Origin: CAYFZO01 sp964347615
Lineage (GTDB): Bacteria; Pseudomonadota; Gammaproteobacteria; Poriferisulfidales; Oxydemutatoraceae
Direction: 5' to 3'
Length of the DNA stretch: 64,000 nucleotides
NCBI GenBank assembly: GCA_964347615.1
Contig: CAYFZO010000004.1
Coordinates: 42,530-106,529, forward strand
Under the pieces are notes generated by a model. The model searched no databases and was not told the DNA's origin. It saw nothing but the letters and a program-made list of their open reading frames with translations. Below, piece by piece: positions 42,073-51,020 of this stretch (the stretch's first letter is position 1; each line of letters begins with the position of its first letter). The translations under genes were made by a program, and so were the position numbers.

Positions 42073-42778
42073 CGGAATTATATGCCTGAACCCGCATAAT
42101 GATTCACAAGCACGTCATGAAATAACGCCATGGAAGTTCATGGAACAATCCGCCGCCGCGTGCTTCCTCGGGCTGAGGCAAGAGCAAGGAAGTTGTTCGG
42201 GTCGGCCGGTGCCCGTCGTTTCGCCCGTCGTCTTATATGGAACCGGTATTTGCGGGCGAAACTGATGCACCGGAAGACAAGCGAGAAACTGCTGCACGCC
42301 CGTTCGGACCGGTGTCGTCAGCTGTCTCGTGAGTCGGCGAACAAGCATGACGTCGCCTATTCGGAAGACCCGAACGCCAAGGGCGTGACCGCCTGCGCGA
42401 AAGGCACGGCGGAAGCCCCGGACAAGCACGTCGCGCAGGAAGCCGGTTTGAACCGGGAGATACCGGATCCGGGCTGGCATAAGTTCGAGCGGTGCTTGGG
42501 CTACAGGATGAGGGTCGAAAAGGTGCCGGCGGCTTACGCGAGCCGGCGCCGCAACGCTTGCGGTTGTATGGCAAAGGCGAATCGCAAGACGCAAAGCGAT
42601 TTCGAGAGCCGCTCATGCGGTCATCGGGACAATGCGGTGGTCGATGCCGCATGAACGTCTTGTCCGGGCATGGGACCTCCGGGAACGGGGCAACCGGACG
42701 CGGAGGCGGCGACGTCGGTCGGCCTGCGAAGTGTCAAACTGAGGCAGAAGCCCTTGTAGATTTTTGTATATAATTCCC
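42073..42778 (+). mobile_element. Decayed, internally deleted TnpB element
   Basis: The ends resemble those of the intact element: CGGAATTATATGCC at 42073 and GTATATAATTCCC ending at 42778. Inside, 42130-42651 encodes a TnpB derivative. An N-terminus similar to the intact protein (TIRRRVLPRAEARARKLFG) jumps after about 45 residues to the HARSDRCRQLSRESANKHDVAY-type middle (quoted in part) and the zinc-ribbon end, losing about 200 residues. Zinc-ribbon cysteines are damaged (FESRSCGH). The frame stops at 42654 but homology continues to about 42720. No 8-bp target duplication remains. This copy should be inactive. The 233 bp from proS to 42130 have no other gene. Confidence 0.75.
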
Positions 42779-42819
42779 TGCAACGCCCTCCTCTGACCCG
42801 TCATCAGGAAACAACCGCA

Positions 42820-43896
42820 GTGAGTTTGATTCAAAGCTGGTGGACACGGCACCTATCCGACCCGCAAGTCGTCTTGTTGCTGTTGTTCCTGATTCTCGGC
42901 GTCGCGGTGGTGACCGTGGCCGGAGACATCCTGGCGCCGGTCATCACGGGCTTGGTCATCGCTTACGTGCTCGACGGCGGCATGTCGTTCCTGAAACAAT
43001 GCGGTATGCCCCGTGCCTTGTCGCTGCTTCTGATTTACCTCGGATTCGTCGCCGTCGTGGCGGTCGCCATATTCGGCATCTCGCCGCTGCTGTCGACGCA
43101 GATTTCTTTGTTCCTGCAAGATCTCCCGGGAATCATCGCGCGCGGTCAAAGCGCGTTGATGCAGCTGCCCGACCGTTATCCCGGGTACATCGAACACGAT
43201 CACGTGCGGCAGGTGATCGCCAGCCTCAAGAGCGAGATCACTTCCCTGGCGCAGAATCTGTTAAGCGTGTCTTTGGCTTCGGTCGCCGGGTTCATCACGC
43301 TTTTGGTCTACGTGGTGCTGGTGCCGCTGCTGATTTTCTTCTTTCTCAAGGATAAGGATCGCCTGATCGCTTGGTTTACGCAACTGTTGCCGAAGAAGGA
43401 AGATCAAGCTTTGACCAGGGCGGTTTGGGTCGAGGTCAACAGCGGCATCGCGGGCTATATCCGCGGCAAGTTGATCGAAATCGTCGTCGTGTGGGGCGTC
43501 AGTTGGCTGGTGTTTGAGTTGCTGGGGCTGAATTACGCGCCGTTGCTGTCGTTTCTCGTCGGCGTTTCGGTCGTGGTGCCTTACATCGGCGCCGCGGTGG
43601 TCACGATTCCGGTCGCGATGGTCGCCTACGCCCAGTGGGCTTTCGATAGCCAGTTCATGTACGTGATGATCGCTTACGTCGTGTTGCAGTTTCTCGACGG
43701 CAACGTTCTGGTGCCCCTGCTGTTTTCCGAGATCGTCAACCTGCATCCGGTCGCCATAATCATTGCGGTGCTGGTGTTCGGCGGCATCTGGGGTATCTGG
43801 GGCGTGTTTTTCGCAATCCCGCTCGCGACTCTGGTCAACGCGGTGCTCAAGGCGTGGCCCCGCTCCGGCGTCGCTCCCGCGGGCGGTGCGAATTGA
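42820..43896 (+). CDS. AI-2E/PerM-family membrane protein
   Basis: A 358-residue integral membrane protein with about eight helices. The family pattern is clear: LAPVITGLVIAYVLDG, LVYVVLVPLLIFFFLKDKDR, IRGKLIEIVVVWGVSW, GVSVVVPYIGAAVVTIPVA, QFLDGNVLVPLLFSEIVNLHPVAII and GIWGIWGVFFAIPLATLVNAVL (partly quoted). Members have been linked to autoinducer-2 export or ion antiport, so the substrate is not certain. It is followed by bcp after 31 bp. Confidence 0.92.
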   Translation: MSLIQSWWTRHLSDPQVVLLLLFLILGVAVVTVAGDILAPVITGLVIAYVLDGGMSFLKQCGMPRALSLLLIYLGFVAVVAVAIFGISPLLSTQISLFLQDLPGIIARGQSALMQLPDRYPGYIEHDHVRQVIASLKSEITSLAQNLLSVSLASVAGFITLLVYVVLVPLLIFFFLKDKDRLIAWFTQLLPKKEDQALTRAVWVEVNSGIAGYIRGKLIEIVVVWGVSWLVFELLGLNYAPLLSFLVGVSVVVPYIGAAVVTIPVAMVAYAQWAFDSQFMYVMIAYVVLQFLDGNVLVPLLFSEIVNLHPVAIIIAVLVFGGIWGIWGVFFAIPLATLVNAVLKAWPRSGVAPAGGAN

Positions 43897-43927
43897 CGTG
43901 CGAGCCGCGTGAAAATACGATGAGTCC

Positions 43928-44395
43928 ATGAGCAAGGTCGAAGTCGGCAAAAAGGTTCCCGATTTTTCGCTGCCGGCCACCGGCGGCGGCGATTTCAAGC
44001 TCTCCGACCTCAGGGGCAGGCGCCTGGTCCTGTATTTCTATCCGCGCGACAACACCCCGGGATGCACCCGGGAAGGGCAGGACTTCCGCGACGTGATCGC
44101 TTCGTTCAAGCGCCGCAAGACCGCCGTTTTCGGCGTCTCCCGCGACACCCTGAGCGCGCACGACAAGTTCAAGGCCAAGCAGAAGTTTCCGTTCGAGCTG
44201 CTCGCGGATCCCGAAGAGGAAGTCTGCAAGCTGTTCGACGTGATGAAGACCAAGAACATGTACGGGAAAAAAGTGCGCGGCATCGAGCGCAGCACCTTCT
44301 TGATCGATGAGAAAGGTGTGCTTCGGCGTGAATGGCGCAAGGTCAAGGTTGCGGGCCACGTCGAGGAAGTGCTCGACGCGGTGAAATCCCTGTAA
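43928..44395 (+). CDS. bcp: Thioredoxin-dependent peroxiredoxin (Bcp/PrxQ)
   Basis: A 155-residue peroxiredoxin reducing peroxides. DFSLPATGGG and LYFYPRDNTPGCTREGQDF give the peroxidatic Cys in the standard PxxxTPGCT context. The resolving Cys five residues later in E. coli Bcp is replaced here; a Cys in EEEVCKLF may serve instead. FGVSRDTLSAHDKF and KVKVAGHVEEVL complete the family pattern. Confidence 0.93.
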   Translation: MSKVEVGKKVPDFSLPATGGGDFKLSDLRGRRLVLYFYPRDNTPGCTREGQDFRDVIASFKRRKTAVFGVSRDTLSAHDKFKAKQKFPFELLADPEEEVCKLFDVMKTKNMYGKKVRGIERSTFLIDEKGVLRREWRKVKVAGHVEEVLDAVKSL

Positions 44396-44433
44396 GCCGC
44401 GTTGACAAGCGCGTTTCCGACGATGAGGTGACA

Positions 44434-45309
44434 GTGTTTCACGGCAGCATGGTGGCGGTTGTGACGCCGATGGCCGCGGGCGGCGAGCTTGACTACCCGG
44501 CGTTCGCCCGGCTCATCGAGTTCCACCTTGAAAACGGCACCGACGCACTCGTGCCCGCGGGAACGACCGGCGAGTCGGCGACGCTGAACTTCGACGAACA
44601 CTGCGAAGTCGTGCGCAAGGCGGTCGAGACGGTCCGCGGGCGGGTGCCGGTCATCGCCGGCACCGGCGCGAATTCGACCTCCGAAGCGCTCGAGCTGACG
44701 AAACGCGCGCGTGAGTGCGGTGCCGACGCTTGCCTGCTGGTCACCCCGTACTACAACAAGCCGACGCAGGAAGGGTTGTACCGGCACTACAAGCTGATCG
44801 CCGAGAGCGTGGACGTTCCGCAGATTCTGTACAACGTCCCCGGGCGCACCGCCTGCGATATGCTTCCCGACACCGTCGCCCGCCTGAGCAAGCTCAAGAA
44901 CGTCGTCGGCATCAAGGAAGCGTCGGGGTCGCTCGAACGCAGCTACGAGATCATGCGCGCCTGCGGCGACGATTTTTCGGTGTACAGCGGCGAAGATCCG
45001 GTTGCCGCCGAGATGATGCTGAACGGCGGGCGCGGGGTGATTTCGGTTACCGCCAACGTCGCGCCGGCGAAGATGCACCGGACCTGCAAGGCCGCGCTCG
45101 CGGGAGACCGCGAGACCGCGTTGCGTCTGGATAAGGAACTGCAAGGCTTGCACCGGGAATTGTTCGTCGAATCGAACCCGATTCCGGCGAAGTGGGCGCT
45201 GCACGAGATGGGGTTGATTCCCGCGGGCATCCGCTTGCCCCTGACGCCGCTGTCCGAGCGCTACCACGACCGCGTACGCGCGGCGATGAAACAAGCCGGC
45301 GTCGTTTGA
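44434..45309 (+). CDS. dapA: 4-Hydroxy-tetrahydrodipicolinate synthase
   Basis: A 291-residue TIM-barrel lyase condensing pyruvate with aspartate semialdehyde in lysine and diaminopimelate synthesis. VPAGTTGESATLN, LVTPYYNKPTQEGLYRHY (catalytic Tyr), YNVPGRTACDM and NVVGIKEASGSLER (Schiff-base Lys) are all present. The GTG at 44434 is the likely start, giving VFHGSMVAVVTPM. A longer frame upstream runs into the bcp end and is not credible. bamC follows directly. Confidence 0.97.
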   Translation: MFHGSMVAVVTPMAAGGELDYPAFARLIEFHLENGTDALVPAGTTGESATLNFDEHCEVVRKAVETVRGRVPVIAGTGANSTSEALELTKRARECGADACLLVTPYYNKPTQEGLYRHYKLIAESVDVPQILYNVPGRTACDMLPDTVARLSKLKNVVGIKEASGSLERSYEIMRACGDDFSVYSGEDPVAAEMMLNGGRGVISVTANVAPAKMHRTCKAALAGDRETALRLDKELQGLHRELFVESNPIPAKWALHEMGLIPAGIRLPLTPLSERYHDRVRAAMKQAGVV

Positions 45310-45314
45310 AAGCG

Positions 45315-46295
45315 ATGTTCAACGCGAAGGCTCCGACGGCGGTTGTTGCGTTGGCGCTGTGCCTCCACGGATGCAGCGTCGAAGGCGAGTCCATCATGGA
45401 CGAACTCGAGCTGCCGGTTTTCGGCGGCGACAGCGGCAGCGATAACGAAGCCCTCGAAGTGCCGCCCGACCTCGACCCCCCGGAGACCAGGGACGTCTAT
45501 AACGTCGCCGCCATGCGTCAAGGCGCGACCGCCGCGGCCCAAGTGCTGCCGCCGCGTCTCGATATGCGTCTGCGCAGCGAGGACAACCTGAGCTGGCTCG
45601 CGGTCGGGGCGACCCCCGACGGCCTGTGGCCCCATCTGATTTCCTTCTGGACCGACAACGGGTTTGAGATCGTTGATGAAAGCGCGTTGCACGGATACAT
45701 CGAAACCGCCTGGCGCGAACAGAGGCTGAACTTCGGCGCCGGACTCCGCGTGCGCGACGCGTTCCGGATGCGCGTCGAACGCGCTCCGGACGCCGTGACC
45801 AACGTTTATCTCGCCAATCGTAAAGCGACGTTCAGCGGCGGCGAGTGGCAGCTCGCTTTCAGCGACCGGGAGACCGAAGTCGAGATCCTGTACGACCTGA
45901 GCGACTATCTGGCGTCACTGAGCGAAAGCGGGCGCGTCGAGACGTCGCCGCTTGAGAACGTCAGGTTTGAGATCGAGGTCAAGAACTTCAGCGGTGCCCC
46001 CGCGCTGGTCATCGGTCGGCCGTACAGCCGCGTGTGGCGTGGTCTCGGCGTCGCCCTCGACCGCGCGGGACTCAGCGTGCACCGGGTTGACCGCAGCCGC
46101 GGCGTCTACTTGATTCGCTACCGTCCGGCGGGAGCGGACGTCGGAACGCAACTGCTGCAGGTGCACCTGCTGTCGCAAGGCGGCAAGACCCTGGTGACGG
46201 TGCACCCGAACCGCCGTCGCGGTGCCGCGTTGCCTTACGAAGTCGCACAAGGCGTGTTAAATCGAATAGTACGGGCGTATAAGATCCGTGCATAG
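45315..46295 (+). CDS. bamC: Outer-membrane assembly lipoprotein BamC
   Basis: A 326-residue lipoprotein (lipobox CLHGCS) with the conserved Pro-rich linker VPPDLDPPETRDVYNV that binds BamD. Two helix-grip domains follow (LSWLAVGATPDGLWPHLISFW and PYSRVWRGLGVALDRAGL, quoted in part). It directly follows dapA, the order seen in gammaproteobacteria (dapA-nlpB). ATG 45315 is five bases after the dapA stop. Confidence 0.9.
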   Translation: MFNAKAPTAVVALALCLHGCSVEGESIMDELELPVFGGDSGSDNEALEVPPDLDPPETRDVYNVAAMRQGATAAAQVLPPRLDMRLRSEDNLSWLAVGATPDGLWPHLISFWTDNGFEIVDESALHGYIETAWREQRLNFGAGLRVRDAFRMRVERAPDAVTNVYLANRKATFSGGEWQLAFSDRETEVEILYDLSDYLASLSESGRVETSPLENVRFEIEVKNFSGAPALVIGRPYSRVWRGLGVALDRAGLSVHRVDRSRGVYLIRYRPAGADVGTQLLQVHLLSQGGKTLVTVHPNRRRGAALPYEVAQGVLNRIVRAYKIRA

Positions 46296-46359
46296 ATAGG
46301 GTCTTATACTATGGCGCTACATATCTTCCAATTCACAAACCTGTAACCGGAGGAACAAC

Positions 46360-46851
46360 GTGATCAGAGGATTTTTCAAAAAACTTGTTTTCGCAATCAT
46401 TCCGCTGCTGATTACCGCCGCTGCATACGCCGATATGCACGGCAAAGGCAAGCTGAGCGTTTCCCGCGACGTCGTCGTCAACCAAGCCCCCGACAAGGTG
46501 TGGCGGATGGTCGGCGGTTTCTTCACCGTGGACGAATGGCACCCGGCGGTTGATAAAATTATCGTCAAGGAAGGCGGCATGGTGCGCGTTCTGGTGCTGG
46601 GCGACGGTGCCGAGGTTTATGAAAGGCTGCTCCACTACAAAGACGGCAGTTCGTACACCTACAGCCTGTTCAAGGGGCCGTGGCCGATTGCCGATTACGT
46701 GGGCACGATCAAGGTCGAACCGTCCGGCGGCAACGCGACCAGGGTCACTTGGTCCTCGACCTTCAACGCCGAGGACGCCGACGAGATGGTCAAGACCTTC
46801 GCCGGCGTGTACGACGCGGGATTGCAGAATCTGGCGAAGATGATGGAGTGA
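46360..46851 (+). CDS. Secreted SRPBCC/START-fold protein
   Basis: A 163-residue protein starting GTG after GGAGGAACAAC, with a signal peptide cleaved near AAAYAD. The helix-grip pattern is visible: VSRDVVVNQAPDKVWRMVGGF, WHPAVDKIIV, GDGAEVYERLLHY, TRVTWSSTFN and a long C-terminal helix. The family binds hydrophobic ligands, and a periplasmic version is less common. A TATACT at about 46307 may be its -10 box. It stands alone between bamC and tRNA-Asn. Confidence 0.8.
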   Translation: MIRGFFKKLVFAIIPLLITAAAYADMHGKGKLSVSRDVVVNQAPDKVWRMVGGFFTVDEWHPAVDKIIVKEGGMVRVLVLGDGAEVYERLLHYKDGSSYTYSLFKGPWPIADYVGTIKVEPSGGNATRVTWSSTFNAEDADEMVKTFAGVYDAGLQNLAKMME

Positions 46852-46901
46852 AGGGGGAGCGGAAAGTCCTTGCCGAACAGCCGGGTCGATCCGGTCGCTC
46901 C

Positions 46902-46925
46902 CGTCCCTGTGACGTTTCAGGGACG
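46902..46925 (+). terminator. Hairpin after the SRPBCC gene
   Basis: CGTCCCTG, an 8-nt loop and CAGGGACG make a perfect 8-bp stem 50 bp after the stop, followed by TTCGTGT. The T-run is poor, so termination efficiency is uncertain. Confidence 0.5.
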
Positions 46926-46950
46926 TTCGTGTAACGTCCGAGCGGTGAAC

Positions 46951-47026
46951 TGGCTCCCCGGGACGGGCTCGAACCGCCGACCTAGTGGTTAACAGCCACC
47001 CGCTCTACCAACTGAGCTACCGGGGA
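46951..47026 (-). tRNA. tRNA-Asn (anticodon GTT)
   Basis: On the minus strand the gene begins TCCCCGG and ends CCGGGGA-G-CCA. The D-arm is AGCTCAGTTGGTAGAGC, the anticodon loop CTGTTAA gives GTT and the T-arm contains GTTCGAG. The CCA end is encoded. The folding is complete, 76 nt. Confidence 0.96.
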
Positions 47027-47179
47027 ACGCGGCAGGGGGGCTATCTTAATGTCGCGGTCGGGGGCGGTCAATCGGCGCCTCCGCCAGGCGGATTTTGGGC
47101 GGCCTGTCGAGGGCGGCCGGGCAACCGGTGCGGCAGGCCGTCAAGTGACGTTCTGGCGGCGTTCTGCGCGCGCTGCTTC

Positions 47180-48376
47180 TCAACCCGCTGATTTCAGCGC
47201 GTCGCGTATCCGGGCGATGCCGGTTTCGATGCTTTTGAGGTCGGTGCTGAACGACATCCTGATGTATCCGGTCATGCCGAACGCGATTCCCGGCACGGTC
47301 GCGACGCAGAGTTCCTTCAGCAAGTACTCGGCGAGTTCAAGGTCGTTTTTGACGGTCGGGTGCGCCTCGATCGCCGCCGAGAAGTCCGGGAACACGTAAA
47401 AGCTGCCGGCGGAGGGGCGGCATTCGACGCCGTCTATCTCCTGCAGCATCTCGTAGATGCACGCGTGCCTTTCCTCAAACGAGCGGTTGAGTTCCTTGAC
47501 GAAGTCCTGCGGGCCTTCGAGCGCGGCGCGGGCGGCTTCTTGCGAGACCGAGCACGGGTTGGAGGTGCTGTGCGACTGAATCTTCTTCATCGCGTCGATG
47601 ACCTCGGCGGGGCCGCAAGCGTAGCCGATGCGCCAGCCGGTCATCGAGTAGGCTTTGGAGACGCCGTTGACGACGACGCTGCGCTGGTAAAGGGCGGGGC
47701 AGGCGTTGACGACGTTGGAGAACGCGTGCCCGCTGAAGGTCAGATGTTCGTAGATGTCGTCGCTGACGATGGTGATTTTCGGACGTTCGAGCAGCACTTC
47801 CGCCAGCGCACGCAGTTCCTGTTCTTCGTAGACCGCGCCCGACGGGTTGTTCGGGCTGTTCAGGAGCAGCAGCCGGGTGTCGGCGGTCAGCGCGCGCCGC
47901 AGGTCGTCGGCGTCGATTTTCAGCTTGCGGCGGTCTTTGGGTGTGACGAACACCGGCTTGCCGCCGGAGAGCTTGATCATCTCCGGGTAGGATACCCAGA
48001 ACGGGACCGGAACGATCACTTCGTCGCCCTCGTTGAGCAGTGCTTGGCATAAGTTGTACAGGCTGTGCTTGGCGCCGCACGACGCCAACACTTGGGTCTC
48101 GGCGTCGTAGTCGAGCCGATTTTCGCGTTTCATCTTGTCGGCGATCGCTTTTTTCAGCGCGGCGGTACCGCCGACCGGCGTGTATTTGGTGCGGCCTTCG
48201 GTGATTGCAGCGATGCCGGCCTGCTTGACGTGTTCGGGCGTGTCGAAGTCGGGTTGCCCGGCGGCGAGGTTGATGACGTCCTTGCCTTCGGCGCGGATTT
48301 TCGCGGCCAACGCACCGATACTGAGCGTCTGGGAGGGGCTGACGTTCCCCACGCGGTTTGAAAGGTCAACGGGCAA
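47180..48376 (-). CDS. Aspartate aminotransferase (class I PLP)
   Basis: A 398-residue transaminase. LSNRVGNVSPSQTLSIGALA, INLAAGQPDFDTPEHV and YTPVGGTAALKKAI open it. LNSPNNPSGAVY contains the cofactor-contact Asn. VNGVSKAYSMTGWRIGY carries the PLP lysine, and GYIRMSFSTD carries the substrate-binding Arg. This is the Igamma-type aspartate aminotransferase common outside enterics. It starts with TTG at 48376. It is convergent to tRNA-Asn's upstream neighbours and follows the interrupted fucosyltransferase gene on the same strand. Confidence 0.93.
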   Translation of the reverse strand: MPVDLSNRVGNVSPSQTLSIGALAAKIRAEGKDVINLAAGQPDFDTPEHVKQAGIAAITEGRTKYTPVGGTAALKKAIADKMKRENRLDYDAETQVLASCGAKHSLYNLCQALLNEGDEVIVPVPFWVSYPEMIKLSGGKPVFVTPKDRRKLKIDADDLRRALTADTRLLLLNSPNNPSGAVYEEQELRALAEVLLERPKITIVSDDIYEHLTFSGHAFSNVVNACPALYQRSVVVNGVSKAYSMTGWRIGYACGPAEVIDAMKKIQSHSTSNPCSVSQEAARAALEGPQDFVKELNRSFEERHACIYEMLQEIDGVECRPSAGSFYVFPDFSAAIEAHPTVKNDLELAEYLLKELCVATVPGIAFGMTGYIRMSFSTDLKSIETGIARIRDALKSAG

Positions 48377-48489
48377 TTTTGCAGGCGGCTACGGGTTTCA
48401 GGGCGGGCTTATCTTATCACCTCTGCGTCTCGTCTTGTTTTTCCGCTCGATGGTCGGAGAGCCGGACCGCCGGCGAGTACGCCGCGTTT

Positions 48490-48979
48490 TCAGTTCGCTT
48501 CAGGCACCTTTCTGAACTTCATCATTCTCCGTACAAGCTTTCTTGACTTTCCTTTGAGAATAAAGACGACGGTCTCATAATTTCCCAAGCCTCGGATCAA
48601 CATAAGGAAAAGACGCAAGGACTTCTCCAATTTCGTTTCCCTGTAGCTGCGTCTGGCGACCGCTTCTTCGGCGATCCTTTGAACTCTTTCGTACGTATCC
48701 GCGGTGATTCTGTATATCAGGGAGTCGGGCAGGATCGCGGGTGCGGCGACGTATTCCTCATACAGCGCCGGGTCGTTGTCTATTTCCTTGACTTTTTCCA
48801 TGACTTCGTCGAAAGAGTCGAAGTCATGGCAGTTGATGAAGCGTTTCGGGTTGACGTATTCGGCTATTTGAGGGCAGCCCCAGTAGATCGGGACGTTTCC
48901 CGCCGCCAAGCAGTGGAATATCTTTTCTGAGACGTAGTGATCAAGAGAATGGTTTTCGAAAGCAATCCCGAATTTATAA
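48490..48979 (-). pseudogene. 3' part of GT10 fucosyltransferase gene, separated by insertion
   Basis: Read from the insertion site, this part encodes YKFGIAFENHSLDHYVSEKI, then FHCLAAGNVPIYWGCPQIAEY and VNPKRFINCHDF (runs quoted in pieces). This is the hallmark donor-binding block of glycosyltransferase family 10 (alpha-1,3/1,4-fucosyltransferases). A basic C-terminal tail ends KVPEAN. It lacks a start. Joined to 50303-51020 after removing one 8-bp target copy, it gives exactly 400 codons in frame. Confidence 0.9.
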
Positions 48980-50302
48980 GGGAATTATATACGATTTGCC
49001 CCAAGGACTCTCGTATCAATTTGACGCTTCGTAGCCCGACCAATGTCGCCAGCTCCACGTCCAGTTGCCCCATTCCCGGAGGCCAAGATATTCAACGCGG
49101 CGTTCACATCCGCATTGTCCCGATGACCGCATGAGCGGCACTCGAATTCACTTTGAGTCTTGCGGTTCGCCTTTTCAGTATGTCCGCAAGCGCTGCAACG
49201 CTGACTTGTATACCGCGCCGGTACCTTCTCTACACTCATCTTGTAACTCAGGCAACGCTCAAATATGCTCCACCCCGTATCCAGTATTGATTTGTTCAGC
49301 CCTGACTTCGCCTTGACGTTCTTACCCGGTGCGTCCTTTGTCCCCCTTGCGCTCGCAGTCATGTGCTTGATTTTCAGGTCTTCCAAATACGCGACGTCGT
49401 ACTTGTTCGCTATCTCACGAGATACCTTGTGGCACCAGTCCAACCGAGCGTGCAATAACTTCTTGTGCGCCCGCTGATGCCTGCAACGGGCTTGCATATA
49501 ACGGCGAGACGGGTCGCGCCTCTCCTTGCGGTCGCCCTTGTCCCGACGAGACATCATTCGTTGATAGCGGCGGCGACGTGCCTCATAAAGCATCATGCTG
49601 CGGCGGGCATGGATCATTCCGTCCGACGTCGCCAACTGTCCGCAATTGCGGTCAATTCCGACCGCCCTGATTTCGTGCGGCAACGACGCCTCCGGTTGCT
49701 CTATCTTGTAAACGATATACGCATACCAACGACCAGCCTCATGCTTCAGAGTGCCGCTGGCCGGCTTCCCGTCCGGGTACGGGTTGCTCCCGACCAGTTT
49801 CAGCTGACCGATCTTCTGTACGTGAAGCCAGTCGCCTTTCAACTTGAACGTGCCCGTCGGCAAAGGGATAAAAGGTTCACTCTCATACTTGCCCTTGAAC
49901 CGGGGCAAACCGCCCTTGCCCTTGTAAAACTGCTTGTAGGTCGTTTCAATCTGCGGCAGGACACCGCGGGTGATATGACAAGAATGCTCCTTGAGCCACG
50001 GCGTGGAGTCCCGTAGCCATTTGAATACCCTAGCCGTAGGTGGCTTGCCGCGCTTGTTGTCAATCCGATTGAAGTACGGGTTGCACTCGCCATAATAAAC
50101 ATACTCGTCTCGCAACTTGCCGACAAAGTGATTCCATACGAAACGGCAGGCACCCGCTTGTCCGAACAACTTGTCCGATTTTGACTTCGTGCGCGGGTGT
50201 ACGCGGTAACGGATTGTGCGGTGTGTCTTCACGTCCTTATTTTACCATCTGCCCATCAAACCCTTGCGGATTAAAGCCTTGGGCAAATCGTATATAAGTC
50301 CC
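48980..50302 (-). mobile_element. 1323-bp TnpB-carrying insertion element with inverted ends
   Basis: The two ends are inverted copies: GGGAATTATATACGATTTG... from 48980 inward and GGGACTTATATACGATTTG... from 50302 inward, matching over about 26 bp with one mismatch and one single-base gap. The flanks are an identical 8-bp word (ATTTATAA at 48972-48979 and 50303-50310 on the plus strand). The only gene inside is tnpB; no tnpA or DDE transposase is present. Removing the element plus one flank copy restores the host gene frame exactly, so the boundaries are firm. Confidence 0.88.
48985..50232 (-). CDS. tnpB: TnpB RNA-guided nuclease (IS200/IS605-type accessory protein)
   Basis: A 415-residue OrfB/TnpB protein starting GTG (MKTHRTIRYRVHP) after AAGGAC. 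The split RuvC site appears complete: VGIDRNCGQLATSDG (Asp), VAYLEDLKI (Glu) and HRDNADVNAALNI (Asp). A four-cysteine zinc ribbon, CSACGHTEK...FECRSCGH, is also present. The stop codon lies inside the terminal inverted repeat. TnpB proteins cut DNA guided by an RNA made from the element's 3' end. Copies elsewhere in the window (24397, 42073) are degraded, so this is the active-looking member. Confidence 0.93.
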   Translation of the reverse strand: MKTHRTIRYRVHPRTKSKSDKLFGQAGACRFVWNHFVGKLRDEYVYYGECNPYFNRIDNKRGKPPTARVFKWLRDSTPWLKEHSCHITRGVLPQIETTYKQFYKGKGGLPRFKGKYESEPFIPLPTGTFKLKGDWLHVQKIGQLKLVGSNPYPDGKPASGTLKHEAGRWYAYIVYKIEQPEASLPHEIRAVGIDRNCGQLATSDGMIHARRSMMLYEARRRRYQRMMSRRDKGDRKERRDPSRRYMQARCRHQRAHKKLLHARLDWCHKVSREIANKYDVAYLEDLKIKHMTASARGTKDAPGKNVKAKSGLNKSILDTGWSIFERCLSYKMSVEKVPARYTSQRCSACGHTEKANRKTQSEFECRSCGHRDNADVNAALNILASGNGATGRGAGDIGRATKRQIDTRVLGANRI

Positions 50303-51020
50303 ATTTATAACCCCTCATCACCCGGAGTTTATCCTCCATGCCGGGCAGTCTTCGGGGTGTATCGCCTTTCCCGTTGTAATACCTGAACCAGTCGAGCCTG
50401 TCAGGTTCCGGCCGAGGCGGTATTCTCGGCATATTGTTGAGAACCCTGCCGTAACTGTCCACTCTTTTGTACTTCGTCAAGGCTCGGGAAAAATCCTGTC
50501 GTTTGATTATTCTCCTGTTCTCGTAAATGAAATGGCAGAATTTTGTGACTTTTCGGAGTGGGTCCAGGCGAGGAGCATGCCATTCCCTGTTCGCGTTCTC
50601 CAGGGGATTAAACCCCATGTCCAACAGGCTTGAAAAATGAAGTATCTGGCAATTCCTGTCGCTCGTCGGTCGGAAACCGAAAGTGTAGTCTGCATTTTCG
50701 TTTGGATGCTTCTGCAGCTGTGGTTCGTTGTTCCAGAAGCAGATTAAAGGGCGGAAACCGAATTTTTCTCGGACCAGAAACGAATAATAACGATAATAAG
50801 GCGAAGGAGATTTTCTGCCCCTATAGGGCACGAAAACGATATCCGCAGCGGTCGGGTCGGGGATGAGTTTCCACCCGGGCAGAAAAAAGGACGAGAAAGC
50901 TTCGATATTCAATAAGATCCAGTGGAGCCCGTTTTTCCCGCGTATCTCTCTTTCCGGTAAAAAAAGTCGGTGATAGCGCAAGACTTTCCGTTGCTTTTGT
51001 TCCATTGTTTTTTCCGTCAC
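50303..51020 (-). pseudogene. 5' part of GT10 fucosyltransferase gene, interrupted by insertion
   Basis: 239 codons beginning MTEKTMEQKQRKVLRYHR, ending MRGYK at the insertion point. It contains PLICFWNNEP-like acceptor-domain features and KFCHFIYENRRIIKRQDF, ALTKYKRVDSYGRVLNN, the conserved GT10 region before the donor site. In its present state it reads through into the element (WDLYTICPRL) and stops at 50271, so any product lacks the GDP-fucose block. The intact gene would have decorated a surface glycan. Confidence 0.9.
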
